The notes beneath the pieces were generated by a model. That model searched no databases and was not told the DNA's origin. It was given only the letters and a program-made list of their open reading frames with translations. The translations under genes and the position numbers were made by a program. From Mycobacterium sp. ACS1612 (GTDB lineage: Bacteria > Actinomycetota > Actinomycetes > Mycobacteriales > Mycobacteriaceae), in assembly GCF_001667505.1 (NCBI RefSeq), contig NZ_LZHZ01000022.1, forward strand, positions 150,628 through 214,627: 64,000 nucleotides of DNA, read 5' to 3'. Positions 35,214 to 43,829 of the stretch are shown here, in pieces. The stretch's first letter is position 1, and every line of letters begins with the position of its first letter.

Positions 35214-36118
35214 CTCGGCTCCCTTTCGTGCAGTGCTCGTCGCAGCGCGGCACCCTGTAGTTCGAATAGCCGCTGGCTTGTTTCCCAGTCCGGTAGCAGC
35301 GAGTCAAATCCGTGGCATGTCCCAGGGAAGACATGCAACTCGGTCGCGACGCTCGCCCACATCAGCCGCAGCGCATAGTCGATCGCCTCGTCGCGCAGCG
35401 GGTCGAGCTCCGAGCATGAGACGAAAGCAGCTGCCACGCCTGATAGTTCGTCGCAGCGCGCCGGAACAGCGTCGGCGGGCACCGCGTCGTCGGCAAGGTA
35501 GTGCTGCCACATCTGGGTCACGGCGGGACTGTCGAAGCCCGGTGTGGTGAGGAATTCGTCCTTTGACGGCGTCGGCCGGTCGTCGAGCACCGGCTGGTGT
35601 AGCAGTTGGAACACGACGGGGACCGTCCCGCGTTGTGCCAGCAACGCCGCCAGCGCGCCACCGGCGCTGCTGCCCGCGACCGCGAGACGCGTCGGGTCGA
35701 TGCCGAGGTTCGTCCCGTTGTCGGCCGCCCACGCCAGCACGGCGGCCGCATCGTCGAGTCCGGCGGGATACGGCTCGTCGGGTGCCAGCCGGTAGTCCAC
35801 GGATATCACCGTGCACCGTCCGCGCCTGGCGAACTCGACGCACTGCCGATGGTCGGTGTGGAGGTTCCCGAGGACGAACGCCCCTGCATGGCAATAGATC
35901 ACCGCGGGCGCGGGTGCTGCTACCCCACGGTAGATGCGCACGCCGATCGAGGCGGCCTGCCGTTCTTCGATTTCGACACCGACGGTGTTGACGTGCCGGG
36001 CGGCCTCCGCCCTGCGCTGGTTGAGCGAATCACGCACGACGCCGAGCACGCTGGCGGACAGATCGATGCGGGCCGCCGCGAACTGTCGCAGCGCGGGGTC
36101 TAGGCGGTGCTCAACCAT
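35195..36118 (-). CDS. Alpha/beta hydrolase, hormone-sensitive-lipase family
   Basis: The 307-residue esterase has the oxyanion motif YCHAGAFVLGNL (HAGAF where the family usually has HGGGF or HGGAF), the nucleophile elbow AGSSAGGALAALLA (Ser near 150), the acid CSELDPLRDE and His in GTCHGFD. This is the HSL/GDXG family, which hydrolyses esters and lactones. It overlaps genes on both sides by 19 bp. Placed directly after a Baeyer-Villiger-type monooxygenase, it could open the lactone or ester that enzyme makes. Confidence 0.88.
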   Translation of the reverse strand: MVEHRLDPALRQFAAARIDLSASVLGVVRDSLNQRRAEAARHVNTVGVEIEERQAASIGVRIYRGVAAPAPAVIYCHAGAFVLGNLHTDHRQCVEFARRGRCTVISVDYRLAPDEPYPAGLDDAAAVLAWAADNGTNLGIDPTRLAVAGSSAGGALAALLAQRGTVPVVFQLLHQPVLDDRPTPSKDEFLTTPGFDSPAVTQMWQHYLADDAVPADAVPARCDELSGVAAAFVSCSELDPLRDEAIDYALRLMWASVATELHVFPGTCHGFDSLLPDWETSQRLFELQGAALRRALHEREPSWTSRV

Positions 36119-37581
36119 GCGTGGTTCACCTCCTGCACGGGCTCGAACACAAAGTCGGCTGGTTTGAACCTGCGCGTCATCGCCCAGAAGACGCGGGCAC
36201 TGCGCGGCCACTGCGTGACCACCCGACCGTTGGCGGCACGGAAGTAGTTGCTGCACCGGGTCAGCCACACGGTGCCCCGCATCCATCCGTCGATCTTCGC
36301 GATGAAGTCGGCCATCGCGGCGGGTCGCACGGCGACGTAGCGTGTGCGCTTGCGCCGCAAACATTTCAGCGCCCGCACGATATAGCGCGCCTGCGCCTCC
36401 AGCATGAAGATCACGCTGTTCGACCCGACATTGGTGTTCGGGCCGTAGAGCATGAAGAAGTTGGGGAAGCCGGGCACCGCCATGCCCAGATAGGCGTATG
36501 CGCCGTCGCGCCACGTTTCCCGCAGGGTCATTCCATGTTCGCCGACGACGTCGATCTGGCCGAGGTAGTCGGCCGCCGCATAGCCGGTGGCGCACAACAC
36601 GACGTCGACGTCGAGTTCGGTGCCGTCCTCGGTCACCAGCGACCTGGCCCGCAGTGTTCGGGCCGGACTCGACACCACCTCGACGTGCGGTTGTGTCAAC
36701 GCCTGCAGATAGTCCGTCGCGAAGACGAGTCGCTTGCAGCCGAACGGATGATCGGGAGTCAGCTTGCGGCGCAACGTCTCGTCGGGCACCGTCGTCTCCA
36801 GCGTCCGCAGCGCGATGGCTTTGAACTCCTGCGTCTTGTCGCTGCCGTTCTCGATCACGGCGATGTTGGACTCGCTGCGCAGCCACAGTCGCGTGCGGTA
36901 GAGCCTCTTCGCGAACGGCACGTGGGCGAAGATCCACTTCTCCCGGTCAGTGTAGGGCCGGTCGGGTTTCGGAAGGATCCAGGTGGGTGAGCGTTGCACG
37001 GAGTACACCTGCTCGGCCACCTTGGCCACCTCGGGCACCAACTGCGCGGCGGTCGACCCGGTGCCGAGGACGGCGACGCGGGCACCGCGCAGGTCGACGC
37101 TGTGGTCCCAACGCGCCGTATGCATCAGCGTGCCGGTGAACGGTTCGGTCTCAACGAGATCCGGCAGCACCGGCTGGGTGAACAGGCCGATCGCCGACAC
37201 CACGACATCGAAGGTGAACTCCTCGCCGCTGCTCGCCGTCAGCTGCCACGCCGTGCCGTTCCACCGCGCGGCGGTGATCTCGGTGGCCAGTCGCAGGTTC
37301 GGACCGAGCCGATACCGCTGAGCGCAGCGCTCGAAGTACGCCAGAATTTCTGGTTGCGCCGACCACAGCCGCGACCAGTCGGCGTTCAGGTCGAACGAAT
37401 AGGAATACAGGTGCGATTTCACGTCGCACGCCAGGCCGGGATAGGTGTTGATGCGCCACGTCCCGCCAACGCCGTCCTCGCGGTCGAAGATGGTGAAGTC
37501 GCGAAAGCCAGCCTTGCGTAACAGGATTCCGAGCGCCAGGCCGCCGGGGCCCGCGCCGATGATGCCCACCGACAACCTCAT
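36100..37581 (-). CDS. Flavin-containing / Baeyer-Villiger-type monooxygenase
   Basis: The 493-residue flavoprotein has an FAD Rossmann motif GIIGAGPGGLALGILLRKAG, a second motif VAVLGTGSTAAQLVPEVA for NADPH, GGTWRINTYPGLACDVKSHLYS, and the fingerprint-like FTGTLMHTARWDHS that separates Baeyer-Villiger monooxygenases from other FMOs. It would convert a cyclic ketone to a lactone. The ATG at 37581 overlaps the SDR stop by 4 bp; an alternative ATG lies 15 bases upstream. The SDR before it and the esterase after it fit an alcohol-ketone-lactone-hydroxyacid sequence. Confidence 0.9.
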   Translation of the reverse strand: MRLSVGIIGAGPGGLALGILLRKAGFRDFTIFDREDGVGGTWRINTYPGLACDVKSHLYSYSFDLNADWSRLWSAQPEILAYFERCAQRYRLGPNLRLATEITAARWNGTAWQLTASSGEEFTFDVVVSAIGLFTQPVLPDLVETEPFTGTLMHTARWDHSVDLRGARVAVLGTGSTAAQLVPEVAKVAEQVYSVQRSPTWILPKPDRPYTDREKWIFAHVPFAKRLYRTRLWLRSESNIAVIENGSDKTQEFKAIALRTLETTVPDETLRRKLTPDHPFGCKRLVFATDYLQALTQPHVEVVSSPARTLRARSLVTEDGTELDVDVVLCATGYAAADYLGQIDVVGEHGMTLRETWRDGAYAYLGMAVPGFPNFFMLYGPNTNVGSNSVIFMLEAQARYIVRALKCLRRKRTRYVAVRPAAMADFIAKIDGWMRGTVWLTRCSNYFRAANGRVVTQWPRSARVFWAMTRRFKPADFVFEPVQEVNHAWLSTA

Positions 37582-38288
37582 CCGATCTGAAGGCATTGGC
37601 CTCCGTCCACGACGAGTTCGGATCCGGTGATGAAGGACGCCTGCGCGGACACCAGAAACGCGACGGCGTCCGCGATCTCCATCGGCTTGCCCAACCGTCC
37701 CATCACCGACCGCTCGGCGAGTCGCGTCTGCGTCGCGTCGTCGAGCATCGGCGTCGCGACGGGCCCGGGGAACACCGCGTTCACCCGGATACCCGATGCC
37801 GCCAACTCGGCCGCGGCGACCTGCGTCAAACCGCGCAGCGCCCACTTCGCCGACCCGTAGGCCGCATGGTTCGCAAACGCGCGAATGGCGCCTGTGCTGC
37901 AGGTGTTCACGATGGCGGCGCCCTCGGCGTCGCGCAGATGCGGTAGCGCGGCGCGGATGCCGAGGAACGGTCCGAGGCAGTTGACCCGCCAACTGCCTTC
38001 GAAACCGGACGGCGTCTCGTCGTCGAGCGAGGCGCGGTGCAACACACCGGCGTTGTTCACCAACGTGGTCAGGGCGCCGAACCGCCCGACGGTCGCGGCG
38101 ACGGCCGTGGTCCACTGGTCAGGGTCGGTCACATCGAGCGACAGCGCGATGACGTCGTCGTCGTCGACGTCAATGGTCAGCACGTCGCAGGCCGCGACGC
38201 AGTATCCGTCTGTGCGCAGGCGGTTCACGATCGCCGCGCCCTGACCGCGGGCGGCACCCGTCACCAATGCGATCCGATCCGTTGTCAT
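37578..38288 (-). CDS. Short-chain dehydrogenase/reductase
   Basis: The 236-residue SDR has the cofactor motif ALVTGAARGQGAAIVNRL (TGxxxGxG), NNAGVLHR, the active-site Tyr-Lys as YGSAKWALRG, and a C-terminal GSELVVDGGQCLQIG. It probably oxidises an alcohol to the ketone used by the flavin monooxygenase. The stop overlaps the monooxygenase start as ATGA, and its start overlaps the aldolase stop by 4 bp. Confidence 0.92.
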   Translation of the reverse strand: MTTDRIALVTGAARGQGAAIVNRLRTDGYCVAACDVLTIDVDDDDVIALSLDVTDPDQWTTAVAATVGRFGALTTLVNNAGVLHRASLDDETPSGFEGSWRVNCLGPFLGIRAALPHLRDAEGAAIVNTCSTGAIRAFANHAAYGSAKWALRGLTQVAAAELAASGIRVNAVFPGPVATPMLDDATQTRLAERSVMGRLGKPMEIADAVAFLVSAQASFITGSELVVDGGQCLQIG

Positions 38289-39040
38289 GACTGCCCTGTC
38301 GCTTCGCCGAGATGGGCGGCGGCGCCGCGCCGCAGCACCTGCGATTCTGATGCCAGGGTGATCATCTGAAAACCCGCTTCCGCCAATGCTTTACCGCGAG
38401 TGCCAGTACTGGCATGAATGCCGGCCACCAATCCCGCCGCCGTCGCGGTTTTCTGGATGTCTGCGATGGCGGCGCTGACCTCGGCGTCAGTCCACACGTC
38501 GGCGAGCCCGACACCGAGCGAGAGCGCGAGGTCGGCAGGCCCGACGTAGACGCCGGTCAGCCCTGGCACAGCGCAGATCTCGACCGCCGCGGCCAATCCG
38601 GGAGCGGTTTCGATCATCGCGAACACGCTCACCCGTGACTCGAGCGCGGCGGGATCGAGGCCGAGGCTGGCCCGCAGCGGACCGAAGCTGCGTACCCCGG
38701 CCGGGGCGTACCTGGTGGCGGCGACCGCGGCCGCGGCCTGATCGGCGGATTCGACCATCGCGATAACGACCGCGTCGGCGCCGGCGTCGAGCACTCGGCC
38801 GATCGGCGCGGGGTCCGCCGACGGCAACCGCACCGCCGTGGCGATCGGGACGTGCTCCAACCGGCGCAGAGTCACGGCGACATCGGCATCGTCGAGATAG
38901 CCGTGCTGCACGTCGAATCCGACGTAGTCGTATCCCGCGGCGGCGAATTCCTCCGGTCCGATGATGGTCGGGCCGACCACCCAACCGCCCCACACCTGCG
39001 GTTTTGCGGCCAGCGCGTGCTGCAGTCTGCTCGGTGTCAT
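38285..39040 (-). CDS. HpcH/HpaI-family aldolase
   Basis: The 251-residue class II aldolase resembles 4-hydroxy-2-oxoheptanedioate aldolase and 2-dehydro-3-deoxyglucarate aldolase. Seen are GPEEFAAAGYDYVGFDVQHGYLDD, AVRLPSADPAPIGRVLDAGADAVVIAMVES, a Glu/Asp pair in FAMIETAPGLAAAVEICAVPGLTGVYVGPADLALSLG. It would split a 4-hydroxy-2-oxo acid into pyruvate and an aldehyde, an end step of cyclic-compound breakdown. The zinc ADH and SDR overlap it by 4 bp on each side. Confidence 0.9.
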   Translation of the reverse strand: MTPSRLQHALAAKPQVWGGWVVGPTIIGPEEFAAAGYDYVGFDVQHGYLDDADVAVTLRRLEHVPIATAVRLPSADPAPIGRVLDAGADAVVIAMVESADQAAAAVAATRYAPAGVRSFGPLRASLGLDPAALESRVSVFAMIETAPGLAAAVEICAVPGLTGVYVGPADLALSLGVGLADVWTDAEVSAAIADIQKTATAAGLVAGIHASTGTRGKALAEAGFQMITLASESQVLRRGAAAHLGEATGQS

Positions 39041-40005
39041 GCGACGATCGCGACCTTGATGCGTTCGCGATCCGGCCTGCAGGCCAACTCGAACGCGGCC
39101 TGCACGTCGTCGACGCCGAAGGTGTGAGTGACATACGCGGCGAGCAACTCGGGGTGCTTACGCGCGAACCCGTTCGCCGACATCAGCATGCGCCTGCGGT
39201 CCAGCGTCACACCGGATTTCAGCGTCAGGTTGTTGCGCAACATGGTCCGCATGCTGATCGGGTAGCTGTCGTCGTCGGGCACGCCGAAGTAGAAGACGGT
39301 GCCGCCGAACGCCGCGGCCGCCACGGCGTGGCCCAGCGTCGCGACCTGATGGCCGACGGCCTCGATCACGATGTCGGGGCGGCCGCTGGTGTCGAGGTGG
39401 CTCACCCAGCGGTCGCTGGTGGCGCGCACGATGGTGTCGACGCCGAACTGCTTGCCGATCCCGTCGCGGTCGACCGGATCCACGCCCGTCACATGGCGAG
39501 CCCCGAGAGCCTTTGCCGCATACGAGAACAACAGCCCGATTGAACCCTGCCCGATCACCGCGACGTGGCTGCCGTCGAGGGTGGGAAGTTGTTCCAGCGC
39601 GTAGAGCACACATGCCAGTGGCTGCAGGGCGACGGCACGTTGCGGGGGCAGTTCCAGCTCGAACGGGGCCAGGCCGTCGCCGTCGGTGACGACATATTCC
39701 ATCAGCCCGTCGAAGCCCGACGCCCACCCGACAACGCGATCACCGACGGCATGGTCGCGGTGCCTACTGGCGATCACGTCACCAACCACCTCGTGGACCG
39801 GGAAGCCGTCCATCTCCGCGGCGCTGACCCCGGTGTCGCCGGGCAGCCTGCCCTTGGCGCCGCGGAACGCGGGCAGGTCGCTGCCGCAAACCCCCGCAGC
39901 AAGGAACCGCAACAAGACCTGACCGTCGCCGAGGCTTTCCGGTGCCTTGTCCGGAATATCGGATCGCTCAAAGGTGTACGGCGCGACGAGCCGGTATGAC
40001 CACAC
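39037..40005 (-). CDS. Zinc-dependent alcohol dehydrogenase (MDR family)
   Basis: The 322-residue MDR protein has GVCGSDLPAFRGAKG (catalytic Cys plus Ser-Asp), PVHEVVGDVIASRHRDHAVGDRVVGW, the NAD-binding motif VAVIGQGSIGLLFSYAAKALGA and IEAVGHQVATLG. The structural-zinc cysteine cluster is missing, as in several shorter MDR enzymes. The GTG at 40005 lies two bases past the P450 stop. It would oxidise a secondary alcohol or aldehyde made by the P450. Confidence 0.88.
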   Translation of the reverse strand: MWSYRLVAPYTFERSDIPDKAPESLGDGQVLLRFLAAGVCGSDLPAFRGAKGRLPGDTGVSAAEMDGFPVHEVVGDVIASRHRDHAVGDRVVGWASGFDGLMEYVVTDGDGLAPFELELPPQRAVALQPLACVLYALEQLPTLDGSHVAVIGQGSIGLLFSYAAKALGARHVTGVDPVDRDGIGKQFGVDTIVRATSDRWVSHLDTSGRPDIVIEAVGHQVATLGHAVAAAAFGGTVFYFGVPDDDSYPISMRTMLRNNLTLKSGVTLDRRRMLMSANGFARKHPELLAAYVTHTFGVDDVQAAFELACRPDRERIKVAIVA

Positions 40006-40007
40006 CG

Positions 40008-41234
40008 TCAGACCTCCACCGGAAGGGTATTCCAGCCCCACTGGAAGCTCGACGGTGGCCGCGACGCGGCGTCCTCGTCGATCTGCCAGTCGTCGACGCG
40101 GTTGAGCCATTCGGTGACCATGATCGCGATCTCCATGCGCGCGAGATGGACGCCGAGGCAGAAATGCTGGCCGCGGCCAAAGGCCAGCAGCCGTTCGATC
40201 TTGCGGTTCCAGATGAACTCGTCGGGATCGACGTACTCGCGCTCGTCGCGGTTGGCCGACGCGAGCAGCGCGATGATCCGTTGGCCCGGTTGAATTGTGA
40301 TGCCGTGCAGGTGGAACGGTTTGCGCACGGTGCGTGCGAACCACTGCGCGGGCGCGCAGTAGCGGATCATCTCCTCGCGCGCGACGGCCACGTTCGCGTC
40401 AAGGTCGGCGTGCACCGCGGCGAGTTGGTCTGGCCTGCGGCCGAGTTCCCACAGCCCGTGCGCGACGATCTTCGGGACGGTTTCCGTCCCCCCGATGAAC
40501 ACGCCGAGCATCTGGGTAGCGGCTTCGATGTCGTTGAACGCCGAACCGTCGGGCAGTCGGTAGCCGATCAGGTTGTCGGCGATCGATCCGTCGGAGGCCG
40601 CCGCGCGCCGCTGCTGCTGCACGATCGGGATCAGGTATTCGAGGTAGCCGGGCCTGGCGTTGGCCACTTCCACGCCGCTGCCCGGCTGCGCCAGGCTGCC
40701 CGCATTGACCGTGGCGAGCACCTCGGGCGCGAGATCGACCGGGAGGCCCAGTATTTCGCACACCACGGATGCGGCGACGATCCCGCCGTACTCCTGGGTC
40801 AGGTCGAATGTGCCGCGCGGCAGCAGTTCGTCGAGTCGTTCGTTGGCCAGGGTGCGGATGCGGTCGGCAAGCGCGGACACTGATTTCGGCCGGAACGGAG
40901 CCGAGGTGCAGCGGCGCACCTGGTCATAGATCGGGGCGTCGAAGTTCGCGTGGAACGGCATCGGGTGCAGCGGCGGATCGGGCACCGGGCCGTTGTTGTG
41001 CCGCGCCAAAACCGTTGCCGCGGGCAGTGTTCCCTCGGACGCGACGAACGTGCCGTCGTTGATCTCCAGTACCTGCCAGATGTCGGAGAACCGGGACAGC
41101 GCGTAGGTGTCCCACTTGTCGAGATAGTAAACCGGATGCGCGTCGCGCAGCCTCCGGTAGTACGGCAGTGGATCGGCCATCACCGCCGCGTCGAACGGAT
41201 CGTACGAGAAGTCCTGCAGCGTCGGTGCGTTCAT
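40008..41234 (-). CDS. Cytochrome P450
   Basis: The 408-residue P450 shows MLGVFIGGTETVPKIVAHGL (I helix; Glu-Thr in place of Asp-Thr), the ExxR helix EEMIRYC, and the haem loop LAFGRGQHFCLGVHLARMEI. It starts at ATG 41234, which overlaps the NIPSNAP stop by 4 bp. As second gene of the operon it probably performs the first hydroxylation. The single-cluster ferredoxin at 43.6 kb could supply electrons. Confidence 0.93.
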   Translation of the reverse strand: MNAPTLQDFSYDPFDAAVMADPLPYYRRLRDAHPVYYLDKWDTYALSRFSDIWQVLEINDGTFVASEGTLPAATVLARHNNGPVPDPPLHPMPFHANFDAPIYDQVRRCTSAPFRPKSVSALADRIRTLANERLDELLPRGTFDLTQEYGGIVAASVVCEILGLPVDLAPEVLATVNAGSLAQPGSGVEVANARPGYLEYLIPIVQQQRRAAASDGSIADNLIGYRLPDGSAFNDIEAATQMLGVFIGGTETVPKIVAHGLWELGRRPDQLAAVHADLDANVAVAREEMIRYCAPAQWFARTVRKPFHLHGITIQPGQRIIALLASANRDEREYVDPDEFIWNRKIERLLAFGRGQHFCLGVHLARMEIAIMVTEWLNRVDDWQIDEDAASRPPSSFQWGWNTLPVEV

Positions 41235-41941
41235 TGCAGCGGCGACGGTGGCAGGGCAGCCAGAATGGAGTCTTCCCAACCGTCGCGCAGGGCGGGCGCG
41301 ACGCTCATCCAGGTGACGATCTCGGCGGGTGGGCTGTCCTTCCAGGACGGGTAGTGGTTCTCGAAGCAGTCCCAGTCACCGTCGAGCGCCCAGTAGTGGA
41401 TCACCTCGTTGAAGCGGAAGGTGGTGATGAAGGAGCCGAGCCAGCGCTTGCCGGTGCGTTCCGACCACGGCACGTAAAGCCGCTCCAGTTCGCGAATGTA
41501 GTCGTCCTGGCGGCCCGGCTTGGTCTGCATGATCTCCTGGATCACCAGTCCGGCGGCGAAGTTCGACCGCTTCAGTTGGGCGAGCGTCTTGTTACTTGCG
41601 CCGGCGTACATGATGCGGCCCTCCCCCGACGCGCCGATCTCGGACAGGAACGTCGCCCACTTCACGGCGATGTCCCGGTGGCTTCCGCCATGGGCTTGTG
41701 CGCGGCCGATGCGGGCGTAGTCGGCGAACTCGTCGATCTCCCAGATGATCGTCACCTGCGGCCAGTGCCCGTTGTACGGCGTCGTCTCCCATATCGCGAA
41801 CAGCCGCGCGCCGAGGTCTTCCATCATCGGGTGATAGACGTCGCCGAACACGTCGGTGAATCGCTCGCTGCGCCCGCTGCCCAGGTCGATGGTCTCGTGC
41901 AGATAGAGCAGCGTGTGGCCGTGATAGCGCTTCATCGTCAC
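41231..41941 (-). CDS. NIPSNAP-like dimeric alpha-beta barrel protein
   Basis: The 236-residue protein begins VTMKRYHGHTLLYLHETIDL from a GTG at 41941 (or the ATG six bases later). Two repeats of a ferredoxin-like fold are suggested by GHWPQVTIIWEIDEFADYAR and RWLGSFITTFRFNEVIHYWALDGDWDCFENHY. NIPSNAP-type proteins are small cytoplasmic proteins, several of them cofactor-free enzymes or binding proteins; no function is assigned. It is the first gene of the eight-gene minus-strand operon and sits 39 bp from the shared GTGACACTT/TTTGTAAAG element. Confidence 0.7.
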   Translation of the reverse strand: MTMKRYHGHTLLYLHETIDLGSGRSERFTDVFGDVYHPMMEDLGARLFAIWETTPYNGHWPQVTIIWEIDEFADYARIGRAQAHGGSHRDIAVKWATFLSEIGASGEGRIMYAGASNKTLAQLKRSNFAAGLVIQEIMQTKPGRQDDYIRELERLYVPWSERTGKRWLGSFITTFRFNEVIHYWALDGDWDCFENHYPSWKDSPPAEIVTWMSVAPALRDGWEDSILAALPPSPLQ

Positions 41942-41979
41942 CAAACGTCGCAGGTGGTTGACAGTGGCACCTTTGGAGC

Positions 41980-42006
41980 GTGACACTTGGTGCGTGATTT
42001 GTAAAG
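41980..42006. promoter_or_regulatory. Bipartite regulatory element, copy A
   Basis: GTGACACTT-N9-TTTGTAAAG lies between the divergent NIPSNAP operon and the SMP-30 gene. It is identical in both 9-base blocks and in spacing to copies B (45093) and C (47447). It could be a TetR-type operator, or contain the -35 (GTGACA) and -10-like (TAAAG) elements of a promoter reading right. Confidence 0.7.
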
Positions 42007-42827
42007 GTGCGACGCTGACGCCGCTGGCCAACGGTTTCTGCTTCGGCGAGGGGCCGCGATGGTTCGAGGGGCTGCTGTGGTTCTCCGACATGCTCGGCGA
42101 AGCAGTGCACACGGTCAACCTGCACGGTGACATGACCAAACTGCCGCTCGCGGGGGACGCGCCGTCGGGGCTGGGCTTCCGCCCCGACGGGTCATTGTTG
42201 ATCGCGTCGACCGAGAAACGTCAGGTGCTCCGCTACGACGGCGAAACCATCGCGGCCGTCGCGGACCTGTCCGATCTGGTGCCCGCGAACCTCGGTGACA
42301 TGGTGGTCGACGCCGCGGGCCGAGCGTATGTCGGATCGCAGGCCCGTCAGGCCGGCGTCATCGCGCGGGTCGATGTCGACGGCGCCGTCGCGGTGGTCGC
42401 CGAGGACCTCGACTTCCCCAACGGGATGGCCATCACACCCGACGGCGCGACACTGGTGGTCGCCGAATCGACGGGCCGACGGCTGACGTCGTTCACCATC
42501 GCCTCTGACGGATCAATTTCGGGCCGACGGGTTTTCGCCGACGATCTGGACGGGCCACCCGACGGCATCTGTCTCGACGCCGAGGGCGGAGTGTGGACCT
42601 CGATGACGTTGGCGCACCGGTTCGATCGGATCGTCGAAGGCGGCGAGGTCACCGATCGCGTCCCGATCGGTGACCGTATCGCGATCGCGTGCACGCTCGG
42701 CGGGCCCGAGCGCCGAACACTATTCATGCTGTCGAGTACCAGCGCCTACCCGGAGCGACTGGTCGGCACGAGGCTGTCACGCCTGGATGCGACCGTCGTC
42801 GACGTTCCGGCGGCAGGCCTGCCGTGA
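41994..42827 (+). CDS. SMP-30/gluconolactonase-family lactonase
   Basis: The beta-propeller protein has the metal-site Glu in NGFCFGEGPRWFEGLLWFSD, DGSLLIASTEKRQVLRYDG, the conserved Asn in DFPNGMAITPDGATLVVAES and Asp in DGPPDGICLDAEGGVW. Members hydrolyse lactones in a calcium- or zinc-dependent way. The start is uncertain: the GTG at 41994 lies inside regulatory element A, and no better in-frame ATG/GTG follows before the conserved region. It could open the lactone made by the Baeyer-Villiger-type enzyme. The thioesterase-like gene overlaps it by 4 bp. Confidence 0.85.
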   Translation: MICKGATLTPLANGFCFGEGPRWFEGLLWFSDMLGEAVHTVNLHGDMTKLPLAGDAPSGLGFRPDGSLLIASTEKRQVLRYDGETIAAVADLSDLVPANLGDMVVDAAGRAYVGSQARQAGVIARVDVDGAVAVVAEDLDFPNGMAITPDGATLVVAESTGRRLTSFTIASDGSISGRRVFADDLDGPPDGICLDAEGGVWTSMTLAHRFDRIVEGGEVTDRVPIGDRIAIACTLGGPERRTLFMLSSTSAYPERLVGTRLSRLDATVVDVPAAGLP

Positions 42828-43639
42828 GCGACTCCTATTACGAATTGATCGATGCGACAGACGAACTCGGGGAAAAATTCATAGCGACGGACATGGTCCG
42901 CAGTACGTGGTCGGCGGCGATTCAGCATGCTGCGCCGGTATCGGCGTTACTGGTACGGAGTTTGGAACGCTGCGAGCAACGCGACGACACCCGGTTGAGC
43001 CGCGTCATGGTCGACCTGTTGGGCGGCATTCCCGCTGAGGGCGGCCTGTGGGTGCGCTCACGAATCGAGCGGTCCGGCAAGCAGATTGAATTGGTCAGCG
43101 CGGACATGCTGGCGACAGGCCCCGACGGTGAGCCGCGGCCCGTCGCGAAGGCCAGCGGATGGCGGCTGAAGACACTGGACACCGCGGGGCTCGTCCATGC
43201 ACCGGCACCACCGCTACGCCCGATCGCGGACGCGTGGAGCCGGGACATGAAGAAGGACTGGGACCCCAACTACGTGCACAGCCTGGATTGGCGGTGGCTG
43301 ACCAAGCCGATGAGCGAGGGCCCCGGCGAATCCTGGATCCGTCCGCAGGTCGACCTGGTCAAGGGCGAGGCGATGACATCGCTGGAACGGCTGTTCGCTG
43401 TGGCGGACTGCGCCAACGGAATTGGCACGAAGATCGAAATCAGACGCTGGACATTCATGAACACCGACCTCATCGTCCACCTGCACCGAATCCCCGAGGG
43501 CGAGTGGACCGGCTTCCGCGCGGAGACCAACTACGGACCCGACGGCATCGGCACGACGATCGGCACACTGTTCGACGAGACAGGAGCGGTCGGCGGGATC
43601 CAGCAGTCGGTGCTTGTCCGCCCGATGAGGGGTCGCTAG
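42824..43639 (+). CDS. Thioesterase-like superfamily protein (double hot-dog)
   Basis: The 271-residue product starts with a GTG overlapping the SMP-30 stop (GTGA). The two halves, LSRVMVDLLGGIPAEGGLWVRSRIERSGKQIELVSADM and RRWTFMNTDLIVHLHRIPEGEWTGFRAETNYGPDGIGTTIGTLFDETG, match the acyl-CoA thioesterase-like double hot-dog pattern common in actinobacteria. It probably hydrolyses an acyl-CoA. It ends 4 bp inside the convergent ferredoxin gene. Confidence 0.75.
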   Translation: MSDSYYELIDATDELGEKFIATDMVRSTWSAAIQHAAPVSALLVRSLERCEQRDDTRLSRVMVDLLGGIPAEGGLWVRSRIERSGKQIELVSADMLATGPDGEPRPVAKASGWRLKTLDTAGLVHAPAPPLRPIADAWSRDMKKDWDPNYVHSLDWRWLTKPMSEGPGESWIRPQVDLVKGEAMTSLERLFAVADCANGIGTKIEIRRWTFMNTDLIVHLHRIPEGEWTGFRAETNYGPDGIGTTIGTLFDETGAVGGIQQSVLVRPMRGR

Positions 43640-43821
43640 TCGACCAACCGCAAAGCCGCTGCGGGGCATCGGGTCACGGCTTGCTGCATTCGTTCACGAT
43701 CCGACTCGTCATGGTTGTGGATCAGCACGGTGCCGTCGTCCTGCACCTCGAACACGTCGTCGGCGATCGACTCGCAGATGCCGTGCCCTGTGCACTTATC
43801 GAAGTCGACTTCGACCCGCAT
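43636..43821 (-). CDS. 3Fe-4S ferredoxin, P450 partner
   Basis: The 61-residue ferredoxin has the cluster motif CTGHGIC followed by CPAAAL. The second position of the usual CxxCxxC is His, a hallmark of the single-cluster ferredoxins that mycobacterial P450s use. It starts 8 bp downstream of the P450 gene and is clearly co-transcribed with it. It would pass electrons from a ferredoxin reductase, not seen in the window, to this P450 and perhaps to the two other P450s nearby. Confidence 0.93.
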   Translation of the reverse strand: MRVEVDFDKCTGHGICESIADDVFEVQDDGTVLIHNHDESDRERMQQAVTRCPAAALRLVD

Positions 43822-43829
43822 GGTGTCTC

